A program made the translations under genes and the position numbers. From assembly GCA_964545875.1 (NCBI GenBank), contig CAZJHH010000013.1:1-50398 (forward strand): a stretch of 50,398 bases of DNA, written 5' to 3'. A model generated the notes under the pieces. That model ran no database searches. It saw nothing but the letters and a program-made list of their open reading frames with translations, and was not told the origin of the DNA. The DNA is from DAIPKP01 sp964545875 (lineage in GTDB: Bacteria; Synergistota; Synergistia; Synergistales; Aminiphilaceae). Below, piece by piece: positions 8,578-15,336 of the stretch. Each line of letters starts with the position of its first letter. Within the stretch, counting starts at the first letter, position 1.

Positions 8578-9958
8578 AGAATATCGTTCCATCGCAGACC
8601 TCTCAGGGCCTCTTCTGGTGGTGGAAAATGTTTCGGATGTCCGTTATGACGAACTTGCGGAAATCGAGCTCTCCTCGGGGGAACGCCGTCGGGGGCGGGT
8701 GCTCGAAATAACCGATGACCGCGCTCTTGTGCAGGTCTTCGAAGGGACCACGGGAATCGACCTTCAGGATACCCGGGTGCGTTTTCTCGGCAAGGTGCTC
8801 ACCCTCCCGGTGAGTGATGGCATGCTGGGACGTATCTTCAACGGCCGGGGAGAACCCATCGACGGGGGAGACCCGGTGCTTGCGGAGAAATGGCTGGACA
8901 TCAACGGCTATCCCATGAACCCCTATTCCCGGGACTATCCTTCGGAATTTATCCAGACGGGAATCTCCACCATCGACGGCATGAATCCCATGGTGCGGGG
9001 ACAGAAGCTCCCCATCTTCTCCGGAAGCGGACTTCCCCATAATCGCATCGCCGCCCAGGCGGCCCGGCAATCCACGGTTATCAGCGGTCACGAGGCCTTT
9101 GCGGTAGTCTTCGTGGCCATGGGCATCACCTTCGAAGAAGCCTCCTTCTTCATGGAGGACTTCCGCCGTACCGGTGCTCTGGAACGGACGGTCATGTTCG
9201 TCAATCTGGCGGACGACCCCGCCATCGAGCGTATCACCACTCCCCGGCTGGGGCTTACCTGCGCGGAGTACCTGGCTTTCGAAAAGGACATGCACGTCCT
9301 CGTCATCATGACGGACATGACCAACTACTGCGAAGCCCTGCGCGAAATCTCCGCGGCCCGGAAAGAAGTTCCCGGAAGACGGGGCTATCCGGGATATCTC
9401 TACACGGACCTTGCCACCCTTTACGAACGGGCGGGGCGTCTCAAGGGCAAAAAGGGTTCCATCACCCAGTTCCCCATTCTCACCATGCCCGAAGACGACA
9501 AGACCCACCCCATTCCCGACCTTACGGGATACATCACGGAAGGGCAGATCATTCTCAGCCGGGCTTTGCACCGCAAAGGCATCTATCCCCCGGTGGACGT
9601 CATGCCCTCCCTCTCCCGGCTCAAGGACAAGGGAATCGGCAAGGGAAAAACCCGGGAAGACCATGCGGACCTCATGAATCAGCTCTTCGCCGCCTACGCC
9701 CGGGGCAAGGAAGCCAAGGAACTTGCGGTAATTCTCGGAGAAGGGGCTCTCTCGGAAGAGGATAAGGCCTTTGCGAAATTCACCGATGCCTTCGAGGATC
9801 GCTATGTTCGCCAGGGAGAGTATGAAAACCGGACCGTGGAAGAAACCCTCGCTCTTGGCTGGGAGCTTCTCACCATCATACCCAGAAGAGAGCTCAAACG
9901 TGTGCGGGATGCCTACCTTGAGAAATATCTCGACCCGCTGCTCAAGTCCGAAAACTAA
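8567..9958 (+). CDS. ntpB: V-type ATPase non-catalytic subunit B
   Basis: The product has 463 residues. In place of a functional P-loop it has FSGSGLPHN, the hallmark of the regulatory B subunit. Other family stretches are SDGMLGRIFNGRGEP, EYLAFEKDMHVLVIMTDMTNYCEALRE and GRRGYPGYLYTDLATLYERAG. It alternates with subunit A in the hexameric head. The start is placed at the ATG with GGGAGG 8 bases before it. Upstream TTG and GTG codons in the same frame lie before or within that ribosome-binding site. It overlaps the A subunit stop by 11 bases. Confidence 0.95.
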   Translation: MLPKEYRSIADLSGPLLVVENVSDVRYDELAEIELSSGERRRGRVLEITDDRALVQVFEGTTGIDLQDTRVRFLGKVLTLPVSDGMLGRIFNGRGEPIDGGDPVLAEKWLDINGYPMNPYSRDYPSEFIQTGISTIDGMNPMVRGQKLPIFSGSGLPHNRIAAQAARQSTVISGHEAFAVVFVAMGITFEEASFFMEDFRRTGALERTVMFVNLADDPAIERITTPRLGLTCAEYLAFEKDMHVLVIMTDMTNYCEALREISAARKEVPGRRGYPGYLYTDLATLYERAGRLKGKKGSITQFPILTMPEDDKTHPIPDLTGYITEGQIILSRALHRKGIYPPVDVMPSLSRLKDKGIGKGKTREDHADLMNQLFAAYARGKEAKELAVILGEGALSEEDKAFAKFTDAFEDRYVRQGEYENRTVEETLALGWELLTIIPRRELKRVRDAYLEKYLDPLLKSEN

Positions 9959-10027
9959 CGAAGTTCCTGCCCGCCGTCCTTTGTGGGGAAAGCGGGCAGA
10001 AACCAGTATCTCCAGGAGGGGGTAGGT

Positions 10028-10654
10028 ATGGCAGCACGGCTTAACATCAACCCGAATCGCATGGAACTTTCCCGCCTGAAGAAACGTCTTGTGGTGGCAA
10101 AACGGGGGCACAAGCTCCTCAAAGATAAACAGGACGCTCTCATCAAGGCGTTTCTCGAAAAGGCGAAAAACATCAAGGAGGAGCGGGAACGCCTTGAGAC
10201 GGAGCTGGACGAGTGTTACAAGTCCTTCCTCCTGGCCCGGGCCCAAACGCTTCCTTCCATGCTGGAACAGTCCCTCATGATTTCGGGATCCACCGTGTCC
10301 CTTGCGGTGAAGCGTAAAAACATCATGAGCGTTCTCGTGCCTGAATATTCCATCAACCAGAAGGGGGACTACTTCAACTACGGTATGTCCACCTCCACGG
10401 GAAGCCTGGACGTGGCGCTGGATCTCTTCTCCAAAATCGTTCCCAAGCTCATCATGCTTGCGGCGGAGGAGAAGGGGCTGCAGCTCATGGCGGCGGAAAT
10501 CGAGCGAACCCGGCGACGGGTCAACGCTTTGGAGCACGTTTTGGTGCCGTCCTTCGTGGAAACCATTCGATACATCACCATGAAACTGGACGAACAGGAA
10601 CGGGCGAATTTGAGCCGCCTCATGCGGGTAAAGGAAATCGTGCGTTCGCACTAG
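10028..10654 (+). CDS. ntpD: V-type ATPase subunit D (central shaft)
   Basis: The product has 208 residues. It starts with the conserved NPNRMELSRLKKRLVVAKRGHKLLKDKQD helix (residues 8-36) and ends with a matching C-terminal helix that includes RRRVNALEHVLVP. The two helices form the antiparallel coiled-coil shaft that turns inside the A3B3 head. AGGAGG precedes the ATG. It closes the operon and is followed by a terminator. The H and J genes that follow D in Enterococcus hirae are absent; a cheR-like gene with its own promoter comes next. Confidence 0.93.
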   Translation: MAARLNINPNRMELSRLKKRLVVAKRGHKLLKDKQDALIKAFLEKAKNIKEERERLETELDECYKSFLLARAQTLPSMLEQSLMISGSTVSLAVKRKNIMSVLVPEYSINQKGDYFNYGMSTSTGSLDVALDLFSKIVPKLIMLAAEEKGLQLMAAEIERTRRRVNALEHVLVPSFVETIRYITMKLDEQERANLSRLMRVKEIVRSH

Positions 10655-10693
10655 CGGAGCGTGGCGCATCCATTCGTTCCGCAGAAAAAATGA

Positions 10694-10728
10694 GTGAGGG
10701 AGGCCTTCGGGCTCTCCCTCACCTTTAT
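10694..10728 (+). terminator. Terminator of the V-type ATPase operon
   Basis: A 12-base stem with one bulged base and a stable TTCG tetraloop, followed by CTTTATT. It begins 40 bases after ntpD. Confidence 0.75.
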
Positions 10729-10818
10729 TGTGATCTTTCAGATTTTCCCGTACGTTTTTTGCATGCTCCGGGATTCCGCAAGGGATGGCATTTTGTTCGC
10801 GGAAAAATCCTTTCCATA

Positions 10819-10847
10819 TTGGCATTTCGGGAGAGAGTGTGTATTAT
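10819..10847 (+). promoter_or_regulatory. Sigma70-type promoter for the cheR-like gene
   Basis: TTGGCA, a 17-base spacer, TATTAT. It gives a leader of about 130 bases before the methyltransferase start codon. Confidence 0.75.
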
Positions 10848-10912
10848 ACAAGCGTGATCATGTTAATGTCCCAAAAGTTCCATAGACTGTCGATGCACGA
10901 GCGAAGAAGGGA

Positions 10913-10945
10913 GCGCTTTTTTCTGAAACGATTCGAAAAAAGCGC
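10913..10945 (+). promoter_or_regulatory. Leader hairpin upstream of the cheR-like gene
   Basis: A perfect 11-base-pair inverted repeat (GCGCTTTTTTC and its complement) with an 11-base loop. It lies in the transcribed leader, 26 bases before the GGAGG of the gene. No T run follows, so it is not a simple terminator; a role in RNA stability or translation is possible. Confidence 0.5.
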
Positions 10946-10982
10946 AGCGAGAATGGAACAGCACATTGACGGAGGTTATACA

Positions 10983-11783
10983 ATGAAAGAGCGAGAATAT
11001 CCGGCACCTCCCGAATACGGGACGTTCAAACAGAACATCCGAAGCCTTACGGGGATCGATCTCAACGCATACAAATACCAGATTCATCGCCGGGTGCACA
11101 TGCTCATGCAGCGGTGGCGCATCCAGAGCTACGAAGACTACTACAAAACCGTAGCCGCTTCGGAGGACAAGCTCCGGGAATTTCTGGACTACCTTACCAT
11201 CAACGTTTCGGAATTCTTCCGAAATCCCCAGCGCTGGTGGGAAATTAAAGATAAAATCATTCCCAGCCTTTTGAGGGAGCGTGCGGGTGCCGCCCTGCGC
11301 CTCTGGAGCGCAGGATCCGCCACGGGGGAGGAGCCTTACTCCCTGGCCATGCTGGCCCTGGAATGCGGTCTTTCCGCAAAGGAGAAAATCCGGGCTTCCG
11401 ACATCGACGCGGGAGTCATTAAAAAAGCCCAGAGAGGGGAGTACCACAAGCGGCAGCTCGTCAACGTCCCCGATCCGTGGAAGAAAAAATATTTTCGCCC
11501 GGGAAAGGAAGAATTTTTTGAAATAGCCCAGGAGGTCAAATCCCGGGTGGAGTTCGTCCGGGAAAATCTTATCGAAGACACCTTTAAAAAGGATCTTCAC
11601 CTTATCCTTTGCCGGAACGTGGTCATCTACTTTTCTCCCGAAACCAAATCCAACCTTTACCGCAAGTTTTTCGATTCCCTCGTGCCTGGAGGATATCTTA
11701 TGGTGGGATCCACGGAGCAGATCTTTGAATACCGAAAAATAGGTTTTATTTCCGCAGGGCCCTTCCTTTACCAGAAGCCCTGA
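10983..11783 (+). CDS. cheR: CheR-family protein-glutamate O-methyltransferase
   Basis: The product has 266 residues. It transfers methyl groups from S-adenosylmethionine to glutamates of chemoreceptors. The N-terminal helical domain includes GIDLNAYKYQIHRRVHMLMQRW. Next comes the CheR motif TINVSEFFRNPQRWW, the SAM-binding LRLWSAGSATGEEPYSLAM, and the late motif LILCRNVVIYF. The frame continues upstream to 10785 with in-frame start codons, but GGAGG 7 bases before this ATG and family length support the short form. It stands alone, with no other chemotaxis genes, between the ATPase operon and a tRNA. metK, which makes its methyl donor, lies just downstream. Confidence 0.9.
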   Translation: MKEREYPAPPEYGTFKQNIRSLTGIDLNAYKYQIHRRVHMLMQRWRIQSYEDYYKTVAASEDKLREFLDYLTINVSEFFRNPQRWWEIKDKIIPSLLRERAGAALRLWSAGSATGEEPYSLAMLALECGLSAKEKIRASDIDAGVIKKAQRGEYHKRQLVNVPDPWKKKYFRPGKEEFFEIAQEVKSRVEFVRENLIEDTFKKDLHLILCRNVVIYFSPETKSNLYRKFFDSLVPGGYLMVGSTEQIFEYRKIGFISAGPFLYQKP

Positions 11784-11809
11784 AAAACATATGAACAGCC
11801 CCTTTCCTC

Positions 11810-11838
11810 TTGACAAACCTTCGGAATCCAAGTAATCT
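11810..11838 (+). promoter_or_regulatory. Sigma70-type promoter for tRNA-Arg
   Basis: Perfect TTGACA, a 17-base spacer, TAATCT. The -10 ends 22 bases before the tRNA. Confidence 0.7.
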
Positions 11839-11860
11839 ATCCGTCGGCTCCCGTAGATGC

Positions 11861-11937
<77 letters not shown>

Positions 11938-11955
11938 TATTTAGAGTGTTCCAAG

Positions 11956-11985
11956 GGGTTTGCCGAGAAGCGGCAGACCCTTTTT
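11956..11985 (+). terminator. Intrinsic terminator after tRNA-Arg
   Basis: A 10-base-pair stem (GGGTTTGCCG paired with CGGCAGACCC, one G-T wobble), loop AGAAG, then five T. Confidence 0.85.
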
Positions 11986-12075
11986 CGTTGTTTTTCTCTC
12001 GTGTCACATAACATGAAAAACCCTCTTTTCGCAATTTCGGGGATGCAGGGCAGGAATTTTATGGAGGTGGATAGT

Positions 12076-13272
12076 ATGGCAGATACGCGGTATCTCGTAA
12101 GCTCCGAGTCCGTTACGGAAGGGCATCCGGACAAACTGGCGGATCAGATCTCCGACGGTATTCTCGACGCTATCTTTGCGGAGGATCCCATGGGGCGGGT
12201 GGCTTGTGAAACCTTTGTAACCACCGGTCTCGTTCTTGTAGGCGGAGAAATTTCCACGACCTGTTACGTGGACATTCCCCGGATAGCCCGCTCCATCATA
12301 AAAGAAATCGGCTATACCCGGGCAAAATATGGCTTTGACGGAGAAACCTGTGCGATCCTCACCGCCATCGACGAACAGTCTCCCGACATTGCCCAGGGAG
12401 TGGACCGGGCTCTGGAGATCCGTGAAAAGGCCATGGACGACGACGCCATCGACAACATCGGCGCGGGGGATCAGGGAATGATGTTCGGATACGCCTGCGA
12501 CGAAACCGAAGAGTATCTTCCCGCACCCATCGCCTTCGCCCATCGGCTTGCCCGGAAACTGGCGGAAGTGCGCAAGGAGTGCGTTCTCCCCTATCTCCGG
12601 CCGGACGGAAAAACCCAGGTCACCGCAGAGTACGTGAACGGCAAACTCGCCCGGATAGACACCATCGTGGTTTCCTCCCAGCATCATCCCTCGGTGGAGC
12701 AGGAGCAGATCGCGGAAGAGATACGCAAATACGTGATAACCCCCGTTATTCCTCCGGAACTTCTGGATGATCGCACCCGGTATCTCGTAAACCCCACGGG
12801 GCGTTTCGTTCTCGGAGGGCCTCTGGCGGATGCGGGGCTTACGGGGCGTAAAATTATCGTGGACACTTACGGAGGTCTCGCACCTCACGGAGGCGGAGCC
12901 TTCTCCGGCAAGGATCCCACCAAGGTAGACCGTTCCGCCGCCTACATGGCCCGGTACGCCGCCAAGAACATCGTAGCTGCGGGCATTGCCAAGCGCTGCC
13001 AGATTCAGGTGGCCTACGCCATCGGCGTGGCCCGACCGGTTTCCATGATGGTAGAAACCTTCGGCACCGGAACGATCGACGACGGACGTATCACCGAACT
13101 CGTGCGCAAGCACTTCGACTTCCGTCCCGCCGCTATCATCCGGGATCTGGACCTTCGCAAACCCCAGTACCGCCGTCTCGCCGCCTACGGCCATATGGGG
13201 CGTATCGACCTCGATCCCATGCCCTTCTGGGAAAAAACCGATCGGGTAGAGGCCCTGAAGGCGGAGCTTTAG
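12076..13272 (+). CDS. metK: S-adenosylmethionine synthetase
   Basis: The product has 398 residues, the family length. It condenses methionine and ATP to S-adenosylmethionine. Signature stretches are SVTEGHPDKLADQISD at the N-terminus (ATP and Mg binding), GAGDQGMMFGYA near residue 117, and GGGAFSGKDPTKVDRS near residue 275, the glycine-rich phosphate loop. The frame is open 25 codons further upstream, but GGAGG 8 bases before this ATG fixes the start. It is monocistronic, between a tRNA terminator and its own terminator. Confidence 0.97.
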   Translation: MADTRYLVSSESVTEGHPDKLADQISDGILDAIFAEDPMGRVACETFVTTGLVLVGGEISTTCYVDIPRIARSIIKEIGYTRAKYGFDGETCAILTAIDEQSPDIAQGVDRALEIREKAMDDDAIDNIGAGDQGMMFGYACDETEEYLPAPIAFAHRLARKLAEVRKECVLPYLRPDGKTQVTAEYVNGKLARIDTIVVSSQHHPSVEQEQIAEEIRKYVITPVIPPELLDDRTRYLVNPTGRFVLGGPLADAGLTGRKIIVDTYGGLAPHGGGAFSGKDPTKVDRSAAYMARYAAKNIVAAGIAKRCQIQVAYAIGVARPVSMMVETFGTGTIDDGRITELVRKHFDFRPAAIIRDLDLRKPQYRRLAAYGHMGRIDLDPMPFWEKTDRVEALKAEL

Positions 13273-13336
13273 GAACCTTTCCCGGGTGGCTTCCGTTCCC
13301 TCAAGGCTTGGGATGGGCGGAAAGCTCTTCGATAAA

Positions 13337-13379
13337 CCAAAAAAGAGCATCCGGGAGATTGCCGGATGCTCTTTTTTGG
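13337..13379. terminator. Bidirectional-looking terminator after metK
   Basis: A perfect 18-base-pair stem (CCAAAAAAGAGCATCCGG and its complement) with a 7-base loop. The arms carry a T run on either strand. It separates metK from the comF-flg cluster. Confidence 0.85.
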
Positions 13380-13410
13380 TGTCTCTTCCGAAAGCCCTCC
13401 GTCGGATAGG

Positions 13411-13419
13411 TGGTATACT
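13411..13419 (+). promoter_or_regulatory. Extended -10 promoter for comF
   Basis: TGG-TATACT, an extended -10 element without a good -35. Its predicted start point falls at or next to the comF ATG, only seven bases downstream, so the message may be leaderless. Confidence 0.45.
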
Positions 13420-13425
13420 TGGCCC

Positions 13426-14124
13426 ATGAAATATTCTCTTTCGAGAGTCTCCGGTCTTTTCCGAGGGGGGACATCCCTTTTGATACATCTCCTCTGGCCC
13501 TGCTCCTGCCTTTTCTGCGGGGCCCTTGGGGAAGTGTGCTGTCCCTCCTGTTTGGATGCCTACATGGCTCGCCATGGGGGGCAAACCTTCCGCTTCGGGG
13601 ATCCTCCTCTGGACATAGCGTACGGATCTCTCTATCGGGGAAGGGGACGGGAGCTCGTACACCGCCTCAAGTACCGGGATGAAGCCGTGCTGGGAAAGCT
13701 CCTCGGCGAGGCCCTGGGGAGGCATTTCCATGCTCTCCTCGAGGGAGGCACCTTCATTCCGCTTCCGCTGCATCATAAAAGCCCTCGGAGCTACAACCAG
13801 GCTCTTCTTCTTGCCCGGGGAGCGGCCCGAGCCTGCGGAGGAAGTGTGTGGGACTGCCTTTTCTGGAAAAATGAAACCGAGCCCCAGACGGGAAAAAACA
13901 GGGCCCAACGGCAGGCCCTTTCTTCCGAAGCCCTCGGATTTTCCGGTATCTCCCGGAAAAAGAGGCCTCTGCCCCTGGTTCTCGTGGACGATGTTTCCAC
14001 CACGGGAACTACCCTCAAGGCAGCTGCGGGAATTCTCGGAAAACAGGGATATGAAGTCTCTCTGGGAGTGGTGTGCTGTTTTGCTCCCTCCGGAGGAGAT
14101 TCGAGTATGACGGAGGGTGCGTGA
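13426..14124 (+). CDS. comF: ComF-family phosphoribosyltransferase-like protein
   Basis: The product has 232 residues. Near the N-terminus is a four-cysteine zinc-binding cluster, CSCLFCGALGEVCCPSC. The C-terminal half is a type I phosphoribosyltransferase fold with the PRPP loop LVLVDDVSTTGTTL near residue 187. Members are linked to DNA uptake (ComFC, GntX) or recycling of DNA-derived nucleosides. I start at the ATG just after the extended -10 element; the frame is open 20 codons upstream. It leads the set comF-yvyF-flgM-flgN-flgK-flgL, the same order as in Bacillus subtilis. Confidence 0.85.
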   Translation: MKYSLSRVSGLFRGGTSLLIHLLWPCSCLFCGALGEVCCPSCLDAYMARHGGQTFRFGDPPLDIAYGSLYRGRGRELVHRLKYRDEAVLGKLLGEALGRHFHALLEGGTFIPLPLHHKSPRSYNQALLLARGAARACGGSVWDCLFWKNETEPQTGKNRAQRQALSSEALGFSGISRKKRPLPLVLVDDVSTTGTTLKAAAGILGKQGYEVSLGVVCCFAPSGGDSSMTEGA

Positions 14125-14126
14125 GG

Positions 14127-14483
14127 ATGAGTAGAGAACGAAAACTCCAGCTTCGAAGCTGTAAAATCTGCGGCAAGGCCTTTGTGGGAAGTGCGGATTC
14201 TTCGGCGAAAAATCTTTGCGCCGACTGTATTCCCAAGGCGGAAAGAGCTCTGGACAAGGTGCGGGAGCATCTGCATAAAAATCCCAGAAAAACCCTCACT
14301 CTCGAAGAACTTGCCTCGGAGATCGGCGAGGCACCCAAAACGCTTCAGGCTCTTTACGAGGATGAAAGTATTCTCCGGGGAGGAAAAAAGAAGCCCGTAA
14401 AAAAAGAGGAGCCCCGGGAAAAAAATATCGGAAGCCGCAAAAACTTTTCTCGGCGATATCGCAAGGGAGATTCTAAAGAATAG
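14127..14483 (+). CDS. yvyF: YvyF-like flagellar-operon zinc-ribbon protein
   Basis: The product has 118 residues. The N-terminus has a zinc ribbon, CKICGKAF then CADC about 17 residues on. The middle holds a helix-turn-helix-like stretch, KTLTLEELASEIGEAPKTL, and the tail is very basic and rich in Lys, Glu and Arg. Length, architecture and position between comF and flgM match the YvyF (flagellar operon protein) family. Its molecular role is unknown; a regulatory nucleic-acid-binding function is inferred only from the folds. Its start is two bases after the comF stop, with GTGAGG just before. Confidence 0.65.
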   Translation: MSRERKLQLRSCKICGKAFVGSADSSAKNLCADCIPKAERALDKVREHLHKNPRKTLTLEELASEIGEAPKTLQALYEDESILRGGKKKPVKKEEPREKNIGSRKNFSRRYRKGDSKE

Positions 14484-14501
14484 CTGTAAGAACACCGATA
14501 C
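14474..14501 (+). promoter_or_regulatory. Candidate sigma28 (FliA/SigD) promoter for flgM
   Basis: TAAA, 16 bases, then ACCGATAC, close to the sigma28 consensus (TAAA, about 15, GCCGATAA). The -10 ends 39 bases before the flgM ATG. It overlaps the end of the upstream gene. Confidence 0.65.
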
Positions 14502-14540
14502 TCAAACTAAGAAAACGCTTATGGTAAGGTGGGCTCAAAA

Positions 14541-14834
14541 ATGATCGAAAAAATAGGCTCCATCAACCCGTTACAACCGACACAAAAGGTGCTCCGCGGT
14601 AAAAACCGGGAAGAAGGTCTTTCCCAGGGTTCGGGGGATAATCTCGAAGTAAGCTCCTTTGCCCGGGAACTCTCTTTTGCCATGGGAGAACTTCGTCAGG
14701 TTCCTGAAATCCGGGAAGAAAAGGTGGAGGAGTTCCGCCAGCAGATAGAGGAAGGCACCTATCAGCCCAAGCTTTCCATGGTGGCTCTCAGTCTCATGGG
14801 AATTGGCGGTATATCTCCCGGCGAGGAGGAATAG
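14541..14834 (+). CDS. flgM: FlgM, anti-sigma28 factor
   Basis: The product has 97 residues, the family size. It binds and inhibits the flagellar sigma factor until the hook is finished, then is exported. The C-terminal two thirds show the FlgM pattern: DNLEVSSFARELSFAMGEL, then VPEIREEKVEEFRQQIEEGTY with the closing amphipathic helix. The start is the ATG with AAGGTGG 8 bases ahead; an in-frame GTG within that site is less likely. Its own sigma28-like promoter would make it subject to the factor it controls. Confidence 0.85.
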   Translation: MIEKIGSINPLQPTQKVLRGKNREEGLSQGSGDNLEVSSFARELSFAMGELRQVPEIREEKVEEFRQQIEEGTYQPKLSMVALSLMGIGGISPGEEE

Positions 14835-14837
14835 CCC

Positions 14838-15293
14838 TTGGCTCTCCAACTCGTGGCCATTCTGGAGGAGCAGGCGCAGACGCTGCTTCAGATGTGGCAT
14901 GTGGCGGTAGAACAGCGAGAGGCGCTCAAAGAGGGGCGCCTTTCGGCGTTACAGGAAATGATGAAGGAGTTTCAGGCTCTTTCCTCCCGGGCCCTCGCTT
15001 TGGAGGCATCCCGTCATCGGGAAAGCCTTGCTTTGGGGAAGCGCCTTTCCTGTCCTCCGGTACTCACGGAATTCGTGCGGTCCATTCCCGAGGATGCCGA
15101 AGCCGAGGCCCTTCGCCAGGCGGGTATAACCCTTCTTCAGGCCATCAAAAAACTGAGAGCCGAAATGCACCTTCTGGAAAAACTCCTCCAGGAACAAGCT
15201 GCCCTGGGAGAGCTCCTTACGAACGAATGGAGACGCCTCGAAGGCCTTCCCGGAATGGACCCTTCCGGAGGCTCCTTCGATTTTCGGGGGTAA
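14838..15293 (+). CDS. flgN: FlgN-family flagellar export chaperone
   Basis: The product has 151 residues, nearly all alpha-helical with heptad patterning (LEEQAQTLLQMWHVAVEQREALKEG). The length fits FlgN, which escorts FlgK and FlgL to the export apparatus. Sequence similarity alone is weak, as is normal for FlgN. The position directly between flgM and flgK is the main argument. The start is TTG with AGGAGG 8 bases ahead, immediately after the flgM stop. Confidence 0.75.
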   Translation: MALQLVAILEEQAQTLLQMWHVAVEQREALKEGRLSALQEMMKEFQALSSRALALEASRHRESLALGKRLSCPPVLTEFVRSIPEDAEAEALRQAGITLLQAIKKLRAEMHLLEKLLQEQAALGELLTNEWRRLEGLPGMDPSGGSFDFRG

Positions 15294-15336
15294 CCCCCGG
15301 AGATATAACCTGTAAACCGAGAGGGAGGAACCGGAA

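Noticed and set aside
10860..10982. Longer CheR starting at 10860 or 10785
   Set aside because: It would place the start at or before the predicted transcript start and read through the leader hairpin. GGAGG at 10971 favours the ATG at 10983.
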